Source: Bacteroidales bacterium
Lineage (GTDB): Bacteria > Bacteroidota > Bacteroidia > Bacteroidales > UBA932
DNA length: 61,357 nt
Assembly (NCBI GenBank): GCA_017429765.1
Contig: JAFROJ010000057.1
Coordinates: forward strand, 1-61,357
Direction of reading: 5' to 3'
Position numbers and translations under genes: made by a program. Under the pieces are notes generated by a model. The model had not been told where the DNA came from and searched no databases. It saw only the letters and a program-made list of their open reading frames with translations. Numbering within the stretch: position 1 is the first letter of the stretch; each line of letters opens with the position of its first letter. Below are positions 17,158-26,590 of this stretch, in pieces.

Positions 17158-18738
17158 ATGAGCAAACTAGAATCAAAAAGCGCGATGGCCGCTAATCCCC
17201 AAATCGCGCAAGAATCTTCGTTTGACCGCAAGCGCCATATCTTCGGGGCCATCTTCGGGCCAATCTGCGCGCTCCTGGTTTATTTCATTCCCATAGCCGG
17301 ACTTTCTCCTGAGGCCCACAAACTTCTGGCGATCGTGACGTTTGTCGCTTTCTGGTGGATCTGCGAGCCGGTTCCCATCCCCGTCACCTCTCTCCTCGGA
17401 CCTGTTCTCTGCGTCATCTTCGGCGTGGTCTCGGCGACGGACGCTTTCAAAGCCTTCGCCAACCCGATGATCTTCCTGTTCATGGGAGGTTTCCTGATCG
17501 CCAAGGGCATGATGGTGAACGGTCTTGACAAGCGTATCGCCTACGGGATCATGTCCATGAAATGGGTGGGCGATTCCCCTCGCAGGATTTTCCTGGCCAT
17601 AGGTCTCGCGTGTATGCTCTGCTCCGGGTGGATCAGCAACACCGCCACCGCCGCCATGATGTTCCCCATCGCCCTCGGTCTGCTTGAGGCTATCCGCGAG
17701 ATGATGGCCGCCAACGGAAAGGAGATCGATCTCAGGAAATACAAATACGCCACCGGTCTGATGCTTATGACCGCGTACGCCTGCTCCATCGGAGGTGTCC
17801 TCACCCCGATCGGAACTCCCCCTAACATCATCATGATCGGTTTCATCAGGGAGTTGGCCCCCGAGGCCCCTCAGATCACGTTCTTCAACTGGATGATTTG
17901 GGGCTTCATCGCGATGGTGCTCTATTTCATCGTCACCTATTTCGTTCTCCAGAAGATGTTCCCCGCCGACGTCAAGCACATCGACGGCGCCCAGGATTTT
18001 ATCCAGGAGCATAAGAACGCGTTGGGCAAATGGACCCGCGCCCAGAAGAACACCCTTATCGCTTTCATCGTGGCGGTTGTCCTGTGGGTGTTCCCGGGCA
18101 TATTGAACGCCATCCAGAGCATCTCACCTGACGCTATCAGCGCCGATGTCCTTAAGACCTACAACAAGCATTTCCCTGAGGCTATCGCCGCCATGGTCGG
18201 CGGTCTGCTCCTCTTCCTCATGCCTACCGACATCAAGAAGGGCGAGATGACGCTTAGCTGGAAAGACGGTGTCAAGGGTATCGACTGGGGCACCCTGCTG
18301 CTCTTCGGCGGCGGTCTGTCCATCGGAGGAATGGTGTTCTCCACCGGTCTCTCTCAGTGGATCGGCGAGTCCCTGACAAGCGCGCTTGGCGGTCACCCGT
18401 CCGAGTACGTGTTCCTCACCCTGTTCGCTGTCACCTCCCTGCTTCTGTCCGAGCTCACATCCAACACGGCTGTCGCGAACCTCATGGGCCCGATCGCCAT
18501 CGCCACCGCTGTCTCGCTGGGCTTCAGCCCCGTGCCTGTCTGCGTTGTGATGGCTCTCTGTACCTCTCTGGCCTTCATGCTCCCGGTCTCGACTCCTCCG
18601 AACGCCATCACATATTCTTCGGGTTACATCCCTATCACGAAGATGATCAAGGCCGGAGTCCTGCTCGACATCATCGGAGTGTTCGTGATCACTGTGCCTC
18701 TGGTGTACTTCCTTGTCAAGGCGATCATGGGTGTCTAA
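17158..18738 (+). CDS. SLC13/DASS-family sodium-coupled dicarboxylate (or sulfate) transporter
   Basis: This 526-residue inner-membrane protein has about a dozen hydrophobic segments. The two SLC13 signatures that form the ion and substrate sites are visible: SNTATAAMMFPIA with TPIGTPPNII in the first half, and SNTAVANLMGPIAIA with PVSTPPNAI in the second. Substrates in the family are succinate, malate, citrate or sulfate; the sequence alone does not decide. It is followed by two outer-membrane channel genes, which suggests an uptake or export route across both membranes. Confidence 0.9.
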   Translation: MSKLESKSAMAANPQIAQESSFDRKRHIFGAIFGPICALLVYFIPIAGLSPEAHKLLAIVTFVAFWWICEPVPIPVTSLLGPVLCVIFGVVSATDAFKAFANPMIFLFMGGFLIAKGMMVNGLDKRIAYGIMSMKWVGDSPRRIFLAIGLACMLCSGWISNTATAAMMFPIALGLLEAIREMMAANGKEIDLRKYKYATGLMLMTAYACSIGGVLTPIGTPPNIIMIGFIRELAPEAPQITFFNWMIWGFIAMVLYFIVTYFVLQKMFPADVKHIDGAQDFIQEHKNALGKWTRAQKNTLIAFIVAVVLWVFPGILNAIQSISPDAISADVLKTYNKHFPEAIAAMVGGLLLFLMPTDIKKGEMTLSWKDGVKGIDWGTLLLFGGGLSIGGMVFSTGLSQWIGESLTSALGGHPSEYVFLTLFAVTSLLLSELTSNTAVANLMGPIAIATAVSLGFSPVPVCVVMALCTSLAFMLPVSTPPNAITYSSGYIPITKMIKAGVLLDIIGVFVITVPLVYFLVKAIMGV

Positions 18739-18758
18739 TCAGTGACGACATCATAATG

Positions 18759-18786
18759 AGAGGCTGGCTCGTGGCCGGCCTCTTTT
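18759..18786 (+). terminator. Rho-independent terminator after the transporter gene
   Basis: The stem AGAGGCTGGC / GCCGGCCTCT (one T:G pair) at 18759-18768 and 18773-18782 has a short loop and is followed by TTTTC. Confidence 0.85.
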
Positions 18787-18831
18787 CTTGTTTCCTTGGC
18801 GTCATTTTAATATAAAATAGTTAACTTTGTA

Positions 18832-18839
18832 CTATAATC
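18832..18839 (+). promoter_or_regulatory. -7 box of the porin gene
   Basis: TAACTTTG lies 36 bases before the ATG at 18876, after the transporter terminator. Confidence 0.6.
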
Positions 18840-18875
18840 CTCAGCATAGTTTATTTTTTATCTATAATCCTAATT

Positions 18876-19916
18876 ATGAAGAAGATTTTATTAGTAGCTA
18901 CGGCTATTCTCTTCTGTCTCAATTCTTTCGCGCAGAACGCGGAACAACCCGAATATGGCTATAAACAGACTGGTTTCCAGAGCCAGCCCAAGTTTGGAGG
19001 TTACATAATCGGCTCTTACAAGTACACTGACAAGGACGGTTCCAATGGCGGTCCAGGCTTCGGATGCAGGTTGATCAGGCTCTATGTCGACGGCTCCATT
19101 TTCAACGATTTCAAATACCGTATCCAGTTCCAGGCCGCGGGCGGAACACCCCATGTGAAAGACTTTTATGTCGAATGGGCGAAATACACCGCCTTCTCTG
19201 TCAAGATGGGACAGTTCAAGAGGGCTTTCACCTTCGAGAACCCCATGAATCCTTGGGATGTCGGTGTCGGTGACTTCTCGTTCCTCGTCCAGAAAATGGC
19301 AGGTATGGGAGACCGCCTTGGAGAAGCCAACATGGGAGGCCGCGATCTGGGAATTCAGGTCCAGGGTGACTTCCTTCCCATCGGAAGTGACAACCACAAT
19401 CTTGTCCACTACCAGCTCGGTGTCTACAATGGCCAGGGTATCAACCTTTCCGACGCCGACAATAAGAAAGACGTGATCGGAACGGTCCAGCTCCAGCCGA
19501 TCAAGGGCTTGAAAGTCGGTGTCTTCGGTTGGAAGGGTAACTGGATCAATGCCGCCGGTACCAGCCTCAAGCGTGAGCGTGTGAGCGCCGGCCTGGATTT
19601 CAACCGTGACAATTGGACGGTCAGGGCTGAGTACGCCACCGCGATCGCCGGGGAGAAGGAGCAGAGCGGTGCCTCGGACGCTTTCTATGTGACCGCCGGC
19701 GTTCCTCTCAAGGACTGGTTCAAGGTGTATCTCAAGTGGGACGAGTTCCGCGGAGCGGCGACCGCTGACACCAGCCACGACATGTATTCGGCTTGCGCCA
19801 ACTTCCGTCTCCACAAGAATCTGAATTTCCAGGTCGAGTTCCGTCACCACAACGACAAGAATCTGGCAGCCGCCAACTACAACGACATCTGGTTGCAGAC
19901 CTACATCAGATTCTGA
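18876..19916 (+). CDS. Outer-membrane porin, phosphate-selective porin O/P-like
   Basis: This 346-residue protein has a signal peptide (about 1-20, ending NSFAQ). Alternating beta strands follow, with the OprO/OprP-type feature FKYRIQFQAAGGTPHVKDFYVEW near residues 74-96 and the GQFKRAFTFENPMNP segment. It ends in a strand finishing YIRF, a barrel C-terminus. Such porins pass anions or small organic solutes. The substrate may be the anion taken by the adjacent DASS transporter (inference). It has its own promoter and a second channel gene 27 bases downstream. Confidence 0.85.
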   Translation: MKKILLVATAILFCLNSFAQNAEQPEYGYKQTGFQSQPKFGGYIIGSYKYTDKDGSNGGPGFGCRLIRLYVDGSIFNDFKYRIQFQAAGGTPHVKDFYVEWAKYTAFSVKMGQFKRAFTFENPMNPWDVGVGDFSFLVQKMAGMGDRLGEANMGGRDLGIQVQGDFLPIGSDNHNLVHYQLGVYNGQGINLSDADNKKDVIGTVQLQPIKGLKVGVFGWKGNWINAAGTSLKRERVSAGLDFNRDNWTVRAEYATAIAGEKEQSGASDAFYVTAGVPLKDWFKVYLKWDEFRGAATADTSHDMYSACANFRLHKNLNFQVEFRHHNDKNLAAANYNDIWLQTYIRF

Positions 19917-19943
19917 TAGTACCTTATCAAACCATACTATTCT

Positions 19944-21269
19944 ATGAAAAAGTCCAAATTAGCGATCTTGACTTTCACCTGCGCGCTCTGGACCGCCGGC
20001 CTGGCGGCCCAGAGCCACAAGGTGAACCTCAAGAATAATCTCGAGCCGTACGGATTCTTCCGCGCCGCCGCCATTTTCGACTCCAGGGATTCCAAGGCCG
20101 GTTCGGAGGATTTGTTTTATTTCCGCCCCCTCGACAAGCAGACCAATTTGCAGGGTAAGGACATCTACAGTAACCCTTCGCTGAAATCCTACGCTATCAC
20201 CACCCGTCTTGGGGTTAATGTGTCAGGTTATCGCTACGGCTCCATGAAGGTCGCCGGGAAGATTGAGGGAGACTTCTATCTGATGAACGGCGCGACGGCC
20301 TCCCTGCGACTCAGGCACGCCTATGTCGATGTGTTCTGGGATGAGCTAGGGTATGATAACAACTCCCTCATGTTCAGGGTGGGGCAAAGCTGGCACCCCA
20401 TGGCGGCCGACATGCCCTATTGCGTCAACGTCGAGACCGGGGCCCCCTTCGCCCCCTTCAACTGGAGTCCTCAATTGATGATGGAATATTCCTTCGCCGG
20501 ACGTCTTCGCCTCACCGCGGGAGCGATCTATCCGATGCAGTTCCTGCCCACAGGGCCCTCCGGCGAGTCAGAGAATTATGTCAAGTACGGCCTTATCCCT
20601 GAGCTGTACGGAGGGATCTCCTACACCGGAGAGACCTTCACCGCCCGCGCCGGCGCCGACCTGCTCACACTGAGCCCCAGATGGCGCACCACCACCCGGG
20701 ATTTCTCGACCGAGGACTGGTACGACATCGGGACAAAGGTGAAAGACCGGGTCTCGATGCTCAGCCCCTTCGTCTATCTCCAGTACGGGAAAGGATCGTT
20801 CAAGATCAACGTCAAGTCAGTTTTCGCCCAGGGAGGGGATCATCTCCGTCTGATGGGAGGTTACGCCTTGTACGACTGGCGTGATCCCTATGAGTATCGT
20901 TACACCCCGCTCCGTTCCACAGTCTCCTTCCTCTCGTTCTCAGTGGGGAGGACTCTTCAGTTCATGTGCATGGGAGGTTACATGATGAACCTTGGAACGA
21001 AGCATAATCTTCCCGTCGATGACGACGGTCATTGCCGCTCCACGGACATCTATTACGCCTCCGCCGGGGACCCCGGCATTGCCCAGATGATCAGGGTGAC
21101 CCCCACGATTGCCTACAATTCGGGTAAACTCACATTGGCTGTGGAGTACAACAACACGACCGTCCAGTACGGCACCGCCTCTAAACTGAACAACTACGCT
21201 ATCCCAACCGAGAATCTCCACTGGATCACGAACCACCGCGTCATGGGCGTGGTGAGATTCTCATTATAG
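19944..21269 (+). CDS. Outer-membrane beta-barrel protein of unknown substrate
   Basis: This 441-residue protein has a signal peptide (about 1-22, ending GLAAQS) and strand-rich sequence throughout (for example LRLRHAYVDVFWDELGYDNN and SLMFRVGQSWHPM). It ends in a Phe/Leu-rich final strand (MGVVRFSL). It resembles DcaP-like or porin-type barrels of Bacteroidota, but no precise family was recognised. It directly follows the O/P-type porin and probably shares its transcript. Confidence 0.7.
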   Translation: MKKSKLAILTFTCALWTAGLAAQSHKVNLKNNLEPYGFFRAAAIFDSRDSKAGSEDLFYFRPLDKQTNLQGKDIYSNPSLKSYAITTRLGVNVSGYRYGSMKVAGKIEGDFYLMNGATASLRLRHAYVDVFWDELGYDNNSLMFRVGQSWHPMAADMPYCVNVETGAPFAPFNWSPQLMMEYSFAGRLRLTAGAIYPMQFLPTGPSGESENYVKYGLIPELYGGISYTGETFTARAGADLLTLSPRWRTTTRDFSTEDWYDIGTKVKDRVSMLSPFVYLQYGKGSFKINVKSVFAQGGDHLRLMGGYALYDWRDPYEYRYTPLRSTVSFLSFSVGRTLQFMCMGGYMMNLGTKHNLPVDDDGHCRSTDIYYASAGDPGIAQMIRVTPTIAYNSGKLTLAVEYNNTTVQYGTASKLNNYAIPTENLHWITNHRVMGVVRFSL

Positions 21270-21277
21270 AGAGGGGT

Positions 21278-22510
21278 CTATTTCAGGAAGCGGTCGGCGA
21301 AGCTGACGTATCTCTCCCAATCGTAGATCAACACATTATGGGCGCCGCGACGAATGTGGTGGCCCATTCTTCCGACGACAACGGGATTCTCGATCTCCGG
21401 CACTGTGGTGCTGGTGATCCCGTCGAGGCCGAACAGCCTGTACACAGGAGCCGCTCCCACCAGGCTGAAGTATTCACCGACAGGATCGGCCCAATCGTCC
21501 TCGCTGGCGCTGGCCACGTAGACAGGCCGAGGAGCGATCAAGGCGATCAACTCGTGCTGGTCCCAGGGCATGGTCTCCTCCTTGCCTCCATAGGACGAAT
21601 AATTGGCGCAGAACCAATGGGGGAATGACCGGCAGATCGCCTCGACCGTCTCGCCGTGTTTCCTCCTCGCGATCGCCGCCCCGGAGCATCCGGAGTCATT
21701 GGAGATGACCAGGGCGAACCTCTGGTCGGTCGCTCCGGCCCAGAGGGAAGTCTTCCCGAGGCGGGAATGGCCGATCACCGCCACTTTGCGGGAATCGATC
21801 GCTTTCACGGTCTCAAGATAGTCAAGGCATCTGGAAAGTCCCCAGGCCCATGCCGAGATCGAGCCCCAGGACTCGTTGTCCCTAGGGTTGTCCCCGTCCA
21901 TAAGCTTGTGGACACCATTGTGGAACCCGTCGTGATAGTCCGGATCGACATCGTGATAGCAGAAGGTCGCGACGGCGTAGCCATGGCTCAGGATGTATTC
22001 ATAGGACCAGCGGTGGCCGTTGGCGTTCCGGTCAGGAACGACGTAACCGGGCTGGTAGGTGGCGAGTTTCTCCTTCGAGGGCATCATGACCGCAGGATCG
22101 TCCGTGGTGGCGTGGTTGCCCTTGAAATTGGCTCCAAGGAAGGCCGGGACAGGCCCCTTCCTGTTGTTGGGAATATACATCAAAAGAACAAGGTAGTAGT
22201 TCTCGTCCTTGTCGAAGCTGATTTTCACCTGTCTCCTTGTGGCCAGGCCGCCGAAAGCGTCCGGGCTTTCCTCAAGCACCTCGAAATGAAGATCAGGGGC
22301 GGTTCCAGGCTCTCGGCCGAACATCCGGGACCTGAACATCTCCATCAGTTCGGGCCTGCGCTCTTTGATCCACTGGCGCTTGGATCTCACAAGGCGCCCG
22401 TCCTCCATCCTTAAGGGATCGGGCAATTCATAAGGGTTGGCCTGTCCGAAGGCGGAGATAGGCAAAACCGCCAGAATGGCTAAAGCAATCAGTCTCAGTG
22501 TCTTACTCAT
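21278..22510 (-). CDS. CE15-like glucuronoyl esterase / acetyl xylan esterase-type hydrolase, exported
   Basis: This 410-residue alpha/beta hydrolase has a signal peptide (about 1-22). The nucleophile elbow GHSRLGK near residue 246 matches the bacterial CE15 form of the family motif, followed by SNDSGCSGAAIARRKHGE and SFPHWFC. The late GHHIRRGAHN supplies the likely catalytic His. CE15 enzymes cut the ester between lignin and glucuronoxylan. No other polysaccharide-degradation genes are adjacent, so the physiological substrate is uncertain. It starts 22 bases after guaA on the same strand. Confidence 0.8.
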   Translation of the reverse strand: MSKTLRLIALAILAVLPISAFGQANPYELPDPLRMEDGRLVRSKRQWIKERRPELMEMFRSRMFGREPGTAPDLHFEVLEESPDAFGGLATRRQVKISFDKDENYYLVLLMYIPNNRKGPVPAFLGANFKGNHATTDDPAVMMPSKEKLATYQPGYVVPDRNANGHRWSYEYILSHGYAVATFCYHDVDPDYHDGFHNGVHKLMDGDNPRDNESWGSISAWAWGLSRCLDYLETVKAIDSRKVAVIGHSRLGKTSLWAGATDQRFALVISNDSGCSGAAIARRKHGETVEAICRSFPHWFCANYSSYGGKEETMPWDQHELIALIAPRPVYVASASEDDWADPVGEYFSLVGAAPVYRLFGLDGITSTTVPEIENPVVVGRMGHHIRRGAHNVLIYDWERYVSFADRFLK

Positions 22511-22531
22511 GGTTTATTATCGCTGGTTAAA

Positions 22532-24115
22532 TTATTCCCATTCGATCGTTGCCGGGGGTTTGGAGGAAATGTCATAGACCACCCGGTTGACACCCTTCAC
22601 CTTGTTGATGATGTCGTTGCTCACCTGGGCCAGGAAGTCGTATGGGAGGTGGAACCAGTCCGCCGTCATGGCGTCGGTCGAGACCACCGCCCTCAGCGCG
22701 ACCGGATTCTCGTAGGTCCGCTCGTCTCCCATGACACCCACGCTCTTCACGGGCAGCAGGATCACCCCCGCCTGCCAGATCGCGTCGTAGAGGTTGTCGG
22801 CCTCGCGCCTCGGGTCGGAAGCCGAGGGGAAATGGAGGGCCGAGCAATCGTAGGACCGGAGCCCTTTAATGAATATGTCATCAGCCTCCCTCAGCACGTC
22901 CAGTTTCTCCTTGGTCACGTCCCCGATGATCCTCACGGCGAGTGACGGTCCCGGGAAGGGATGCCTCCCGACAAGCTCTTCCTTGATCCCGAGCGCGCGA
23001 CCCACCCGTCTCACCTCGTCCTTGAACAGCATCTTAAGCGGCTCGACGATCTTCAGGTTCATCTTCTCCGGCAGGCCGCCGACATTGTGATGGGATTTTA
23101 TCTTGGAAGCTATGTTGCCGATCCCGGCGGACTCGATCACGTCAGGGTAGATTGTGCCTTGGGCCAGCCAGCGGGCCCCTTCGATGCCCCGGGCATATTT
23201 GTCGAATGTCTCGATGAACAGCCTTCCGATGATCTTACGCTTGGCCTCCGGCTCGGTCACGCCGGAGAGTTCCCTCAGGAAGTCCTCGGAGGCGTCGGCG
23301 CCGATGACATTGAGATTCATGTCACGGTAGGACGCCAGCACGTCCTCATACTCGTTCTTCCTCAGGAGGCCGTTGTTGACGAATATGCAAGTCAGGTTGT
23401 GCCCGATGGCCTTGTTGAGCAGCACTCCGGCCACCGTGGAATCCACTCCGCCGCTCAAGCCAAGGATCACCTTGTCGTCCCCGATAGTCTTCCTTAGCGA
23501 GTCGACCGTCGTCTCTATGAAGGAGTCCGGGGTCCAGTCGCCGGCGCAGCCACAGATCCTGAAAGCGAAATTGCCGAGAATCCTCGAGCCCTCAGTGGTG
23601 TGGAACACCTCCGGATGGAACTGGACGGCGAATGTGGGTTCCCCCTCGAACGAGAAGGCGGCGTTGGCCACGCTCTCGGTTGAGGCTATGACCCTGGCCC
23701 CGGCCGGAAGCGCGGAGATAGTGTCCCCGTGTGACATCCAGACCTGGGATCGTGGCGCGACTTCCCGGAAAAGGGGCGAGGAGGGCTCGTTGACCTCCAG
23801 CGTCGCCCTGCCATATTCCCTGGCTATGGAACCCTCCACCTGGCCGCCGAACTTGTGGGCGAGGTACTGGGCGCCGTAGCATATTCCCAGAAGGGGATAG
23901 CGTCCCTTTATGCCATCAAGGTCGATCTGGGGGGCGTCCGCGTCCCTGACAGAGCACGGGCTCCCGGAGAGGATGACTCCCTTGACGCTCCCGTCCAGGG
24001 CGGGGACTTTGTTGAACGGGAAGATCTCACAGTAGACATTCAGCTCGCGCAGGCGTCTTCCGATCAGTTGTGTGACCTGGGAACCGAAATCGAGAATGAT
24101 TATCTTTTCAGTCAT
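22532..24115 (-). CDS. guaA: GMP synthase (glutamine-hydrolysing)
   Basis: This 527-residue enzyme makes GMP from XMP. The N-terminal class-I glutamine amidotransferase has its catalytic Cys in [16 protein letters not shown] near residue 80 and the His in [10 protein letters not shown]. The ATP-pyrophosphatase domain has [15 protein letters not shown] near 220, and the C-terminal dimerisation domain ends KPPATIEWE. The ATG at 24115 is chosen because [20 protein letters not shown] is the family start. The reading frame stays open 30 codons further upstream, but that stretch is AT-rich promoter DNA. Confidence 0.97.
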   Translation of the reverse strand: MTEKIIILDFGSQVTQLIGRRLRELNVYCEIFPFNKVPALDGSVKGVILSGSPCSVRDADAPQIDLDGIKGRYPLLGICYGAQYLAHKFGGQVEGSIAREYGRATLEVNEPSSPLFREVAPRSQVWMSHGDTISALPAGARVIASTESVANAAFSFEGEPTFAVQFHPEVFHTTEGSRILGNFAFRICGCAGDWTPDSFIETTVDSLRKTIGDDKVILGLSGGVDSTVAGVLLNKAIGHNLTCIFVNNGLLRKNEYEDVLASYRDMNLNVIGADASEDFLRELSGVTEPEAKRKIIGRLFIETFDKYARGIEGARWLAQGTIYPDVIESAGIGNIASKIKSHHNVGGLPEKMNLKIVEPLKMLFKDEVRRVGRALGIKEELVGRHPFPGPSLAVRIIGDVTKEKLDVLREADDIFIKGLRSYDCSALHFPSASDPRREADNLYDAIWQAGVILLPVKSVGVMGDERTYENPVALRAVVSTDAMTADWFHLPYDFLAQVSNDIINKVKGVNRVVYDISSKPPATIEWE

Positions 24116-24177
24116 TTGGCCGGATGTTTCCAAGACAAATTTAATATAAAAACGGAAGACTGAAAAAAATCGCGCGA

Positions 24178-24237
24178 AATGAATAATTATTGAAAATTTA
24201 TGCATATATTTGCAGCCGATTTGAATATTTATTAATT
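24178..24237 (+). promoter_or_regulatory. Triple ARG-box-like operator over the argR promoter
   Basis: Three 14-bp palindrome cores resemble the ARG box core TGAATwwwwATTCA: TGAATAATTATTGA at 24180-24193 (13/14), TGCATATATTTGCA at 24201-24214 (11/14) and TGAATATTTATTAA at 24222-24235 (13/14). Their starts are exactly 21 bp apart, the same spacing as paired ARG boxes in E. coli. The middle one overlaps the -7 box (TATATTTG, 24205-24212) and the last ends just before the argR GTG. Binding by the adjacent ArgR, giving autoregulated repression of the arginine operon, is the inference. Confidence 0.7.
24205..24212 (+). promoter_or_regulatory. -7 box of the arginine operon
   Basis: TATATTTG fits TAnnTTTG, lies 25 bases before the argR GTG, and falls inside the middle ARG-box-like palindrome. 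Confidence 0.65.
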
Positions 24238-24714
24238 GTGAAAAGCAAGCCCGAAAGACATAGGATCATCAGGGAAGTGGTCGCTAGCGGAAAGGTCGGC
24301 AGCCAGGAGGAACTGGCCGCCATCCTTGAGAAAAAAGGCTTCCAAGTGGCCCAGGCCACGCTTTCCCGTGACATCCGCGACCTGGGGATCACCAAGCTCC
24401 ACGACGGCGGAAGCTATTATTACAGCCTTCCCGGCGCCCCCCTCGCCGTCGCCCCCGAGGTCAAGACTCCCGACGTGTCGGGAAGTGTGTCCGGAATGGA
24501 GATCACCGGGCAGATCGCCGTCCTTAAGACAAGGCCGGGACACGCCAACATGGTCGCCTCCTTCATCGACTCGGCCTCGTTGAGCGAGATTGTCGGGACG
24601 ATAGCCGGGGACGACACGATCTTCCTCGCCATCAGGGAGGGGGTCAGCCGGGAGTCCCTGTCGGCCTCGTTAAGGAAGGCCCTTGTCGGCCTCGGCCGCG
24701 GGAGAAACATTTGA
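24238..24714 (+). CDS. argR: Arginine repressor ArgR
   Basis: This 158-residue hexameric transcription factor has an N-terminal winged-helix domain (about 1-65) containing the recognition helix [12 protein letters not shown]. Its C-terminal arginine-binding oligomerisation domain carries [13 protein letters not shown] near residue 120. The GTG at 24238 is chosen because it follows the -7 box at the right distance and the family begins with a short Lys/Arg-rich start. In-frame codons upstream (from 24190) run through the promoter and operator. It is the first gene of the arginine operon it probably controls. Confidence 0.93.
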   Translation: MKSKPERHRIIREVVASGKVGSQEELAAILEKKGFQVAQATLSRDIRDLGITKLHDGGSYYYSLPGAPLAVAPEVKTPDVSGSVSGMEITGQIAVLKTRPGHANMVASFIDSASLSEIVGTIAGDDTIFLAIREGVSRESLSASLRKALVGLGRGRNI

Positions 24715-24738
24715 TTATGAATATAATAAAACTATAGA

Positions 24739-25356
24739 ATGAAACTTGAAGACATCACAATCGAGGTCGCTTCCCAGAAGCATCTTGTCTATGTCGACAG
24801 GATCCTGAAGGCGATCGAGGAGGCGGCCCAGGTCCGCGGGACCGGCATAGCCAGGCGTAAGCCGGATTACATCTCCCGGAAAATCGAGGAGGCCAAGGCG
24901 GTCATAGCCACCCACGGGGACGACTTCGCCGGGTTCAGCTACATCGAGACATGGGAGCACAAGCGCTATGTGACCACCTCGGGCCTTATCGTGCGTCCTG
25001 AGTACAGAGGTCTCGGAATAGCCAAGAAGATCAAGGACATGACCTTCTCGCTGGCCCGCGTCAGGTGGCCCAACGCCAAGATATTCAGTCTCACGAGCGG
25101 CGCCGCCGTCATGTCGATGAACACCAGGCTCGGCTACAAGCCCGTGACCTTCGCCGAGCTCACCAACGACGAGGCTTTCTGGAAGGGTTGCGAGGGCTGT
25201 GTCAATGTGGACATCCTCAAGAGGACCGACCGCAAGTACTGCATCTGCACCGGAATGCTCTTCGACCCTGAGGAGCACCTGCCGGCGAAGATCCCCCAGG
25301 ACGTCCTCGACAGGATAGCCAAGTTGGAAGAGAGTGAAGAGAACAGTGAGGAATAA
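24739..25356 (+). CDS. GNAT-family N-acyltransferase of the arginine operon
   Basis: This 205-residue protein has a GNAT acetyl-CoA-fold motif RPEYRGLGIAKKI at residues 86-98. Its place between argR and argG suggests it is the glutamate N-acyltransferase that starts the pathway, since no argA or argJ is present. Given the succinyl-type ArgF' downstream, succinyl-CoA could be the donor (inference). The C-terminal part has four cysteines, CEGC at 151-154 and CIC at 168-170, a possible metal site. The acidic tail is probably disordered. It is 24 bases after argR. Confidence 0.8.
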   Translation: MKLEDITIEVASQKHLVYVDRILKAIEEAAQVRGTGIARRKPDYISRKIEEAKAVIATHGDDFAGFSYIETWEHKRYVTTSGLIVRPEYRGLGIAKKIKDMTFSLARVRWPNAKIFSLTSGAAVMSMNTRLGYKPVTFAELTNDEAFWKGCEGCVNVDILKRTDRKYCICTGMLFDPEEHLPAKIPQDVLDRIAKLEESEENSEE

Positions 25357-25369
25357 AACAACAGACAAT

Positions 25370-26590
25370 ATGGAAAAGAAAAAAGTTGTGGTCGCCTACA
25401 GCGGCGGACTGGACACCTCGTTCACGGTCATGTACCTTACGAGAGAGAAAGGATATGATGTCTACGCGGCCTGCGCCGACACCGGCGGATTCAGCCCCGA
25501 GCAGTTGAAAGACAACGAGAAAAGAGCCTACGAGCTTGGCGCCAAGGCCTATGTCACCCTCGACGTGACCAAGGAATACTACGACAAGAGCCTCAAGTAC
25601 ATGATCTTCGGCAATGTCCTCAGGAACGGCACCTATCCTGTCTCGGTCTCTTCCGAGAGAATATTCCAGGCCATGGCGATAGCCCGCTACGCCAAGGAGA
25701 TCGGCGCCGACGCGATCGCCCACGGCTCCACGGGCGCCGGGAATGACCAGGTCCGTTTCGACATGACCTTCCTTGTCCTCGCTCCCGGGATCGAGATCAT
25801 CACCCTCACCAGGGACATGGCCCTGACCCGCCAGTTCGAGGTCGATTATCTCAACGAGCACGGCTTCAAGGCTGATTTCAAGAAGCTTAAATATTCCTAC
25901 AACGTCGGCCTCTGGGGCACCTCCATCTGCGGAGGCGAGATCCTGGACTCCAAGCAGGGCCTTCCTGAGAGCGCCTATCTCAAACAAGTCGTCAAAGAGG
26001 GCTCCGAGACCATCGAGATCGAGTTCGAGAAGGGTGAGATCATCGGGGTGAACGGCGAGAAGTTCGCCGACAAGGTGGCCGCCATCCAGAAGGTCGAGTC
26101 CATCGCCGCCCCTTACGGGATCGGCCGCGACATGCATGTGGGAGACACCATCATCGGCATAAAAGGCCGTGTCGGCTTCGAGGCCGCCGCCCCTATGCTC
26201 ATCATGGCCGCCCACAAGTTCCTCGAGAAATTCACCCTGAGCAAGTGGCAGCAGTACTGGAAGGACCAGGTGGCCAACTGGTACGGCATGTTCCTCCACG
26301 AGAGCCAGTACCTGGAGCCCGTCATGAGGGACATCGAGGCCATGCTGACCGAGAGCCAGAGAAACGTGACCGGCAAGGTGACAATGGAGCTCCGTCCCTG
26401 GTCGTTCTCCACTGTGGGCGTTGACTCGCCCTGCGATCTTGTCAAGACCAAGTTCGGGGAATATGGCGAGATGCAGAAGGGCTGGACAAGCGACGACGCC
26501 AAGGGATTCATCAAGGTGAGCTCGACTCCTCTGCGGGTCTATTACACCGCCCACAAGGACGAGGGCGAGAAACTCGAAAAGGAACTGTAG
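25370..26590 (+). CDS. argG: Argininosuccinate synthase
   Basis: This 406-residue enzyme joins citrulline and aspartate using ATP. The N-terminal P-loop-type motif AYSGGLDTSFTV is at residues 9-20, and HGSTGAGNDQVRFD is the second conserved block. The ATG at 25370 is preferred over a start at 25334 that would overlap the upstream gene. The stop is directly followed by the argC ATG with no spacer. Confidence 0.97.
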   Translation: MEKKKVVVAYSGGLDTSFTVMYLTREKGYDVYAACADTGGFSPEQLKDNEKRAYELGAKAYVTLDVTKEYYDKSLKYMIFGNVLRNGTYPVSVSSERIFQAMAIARYAKEIGADAIAHGSTGAGNDQVRFDMTFLVLAPGIEIITLTRDMALTRQFEVDYLNEHGFKADFKKLKYSYNVGLWGTSICGGEILDSKQGLPESAYLKQVVKEGSETIEIEFEKGEIIGVNGEKFADKVAAIQKVESIAAPYGIGRDMHVGDTIIGIKGRVGFEAAAPMLIMAAHKFLEKFTLSKWQQYWKDQVANWYGMFLHESQYLEPVMRDIEAMLTESQRNVTGKVTMELRPWSFSTVGVDSPCDLVKTKFGEYGEMQKGWTSDDAKGFIKVSSTPLRVYYTAHKDEGEKLEKEL

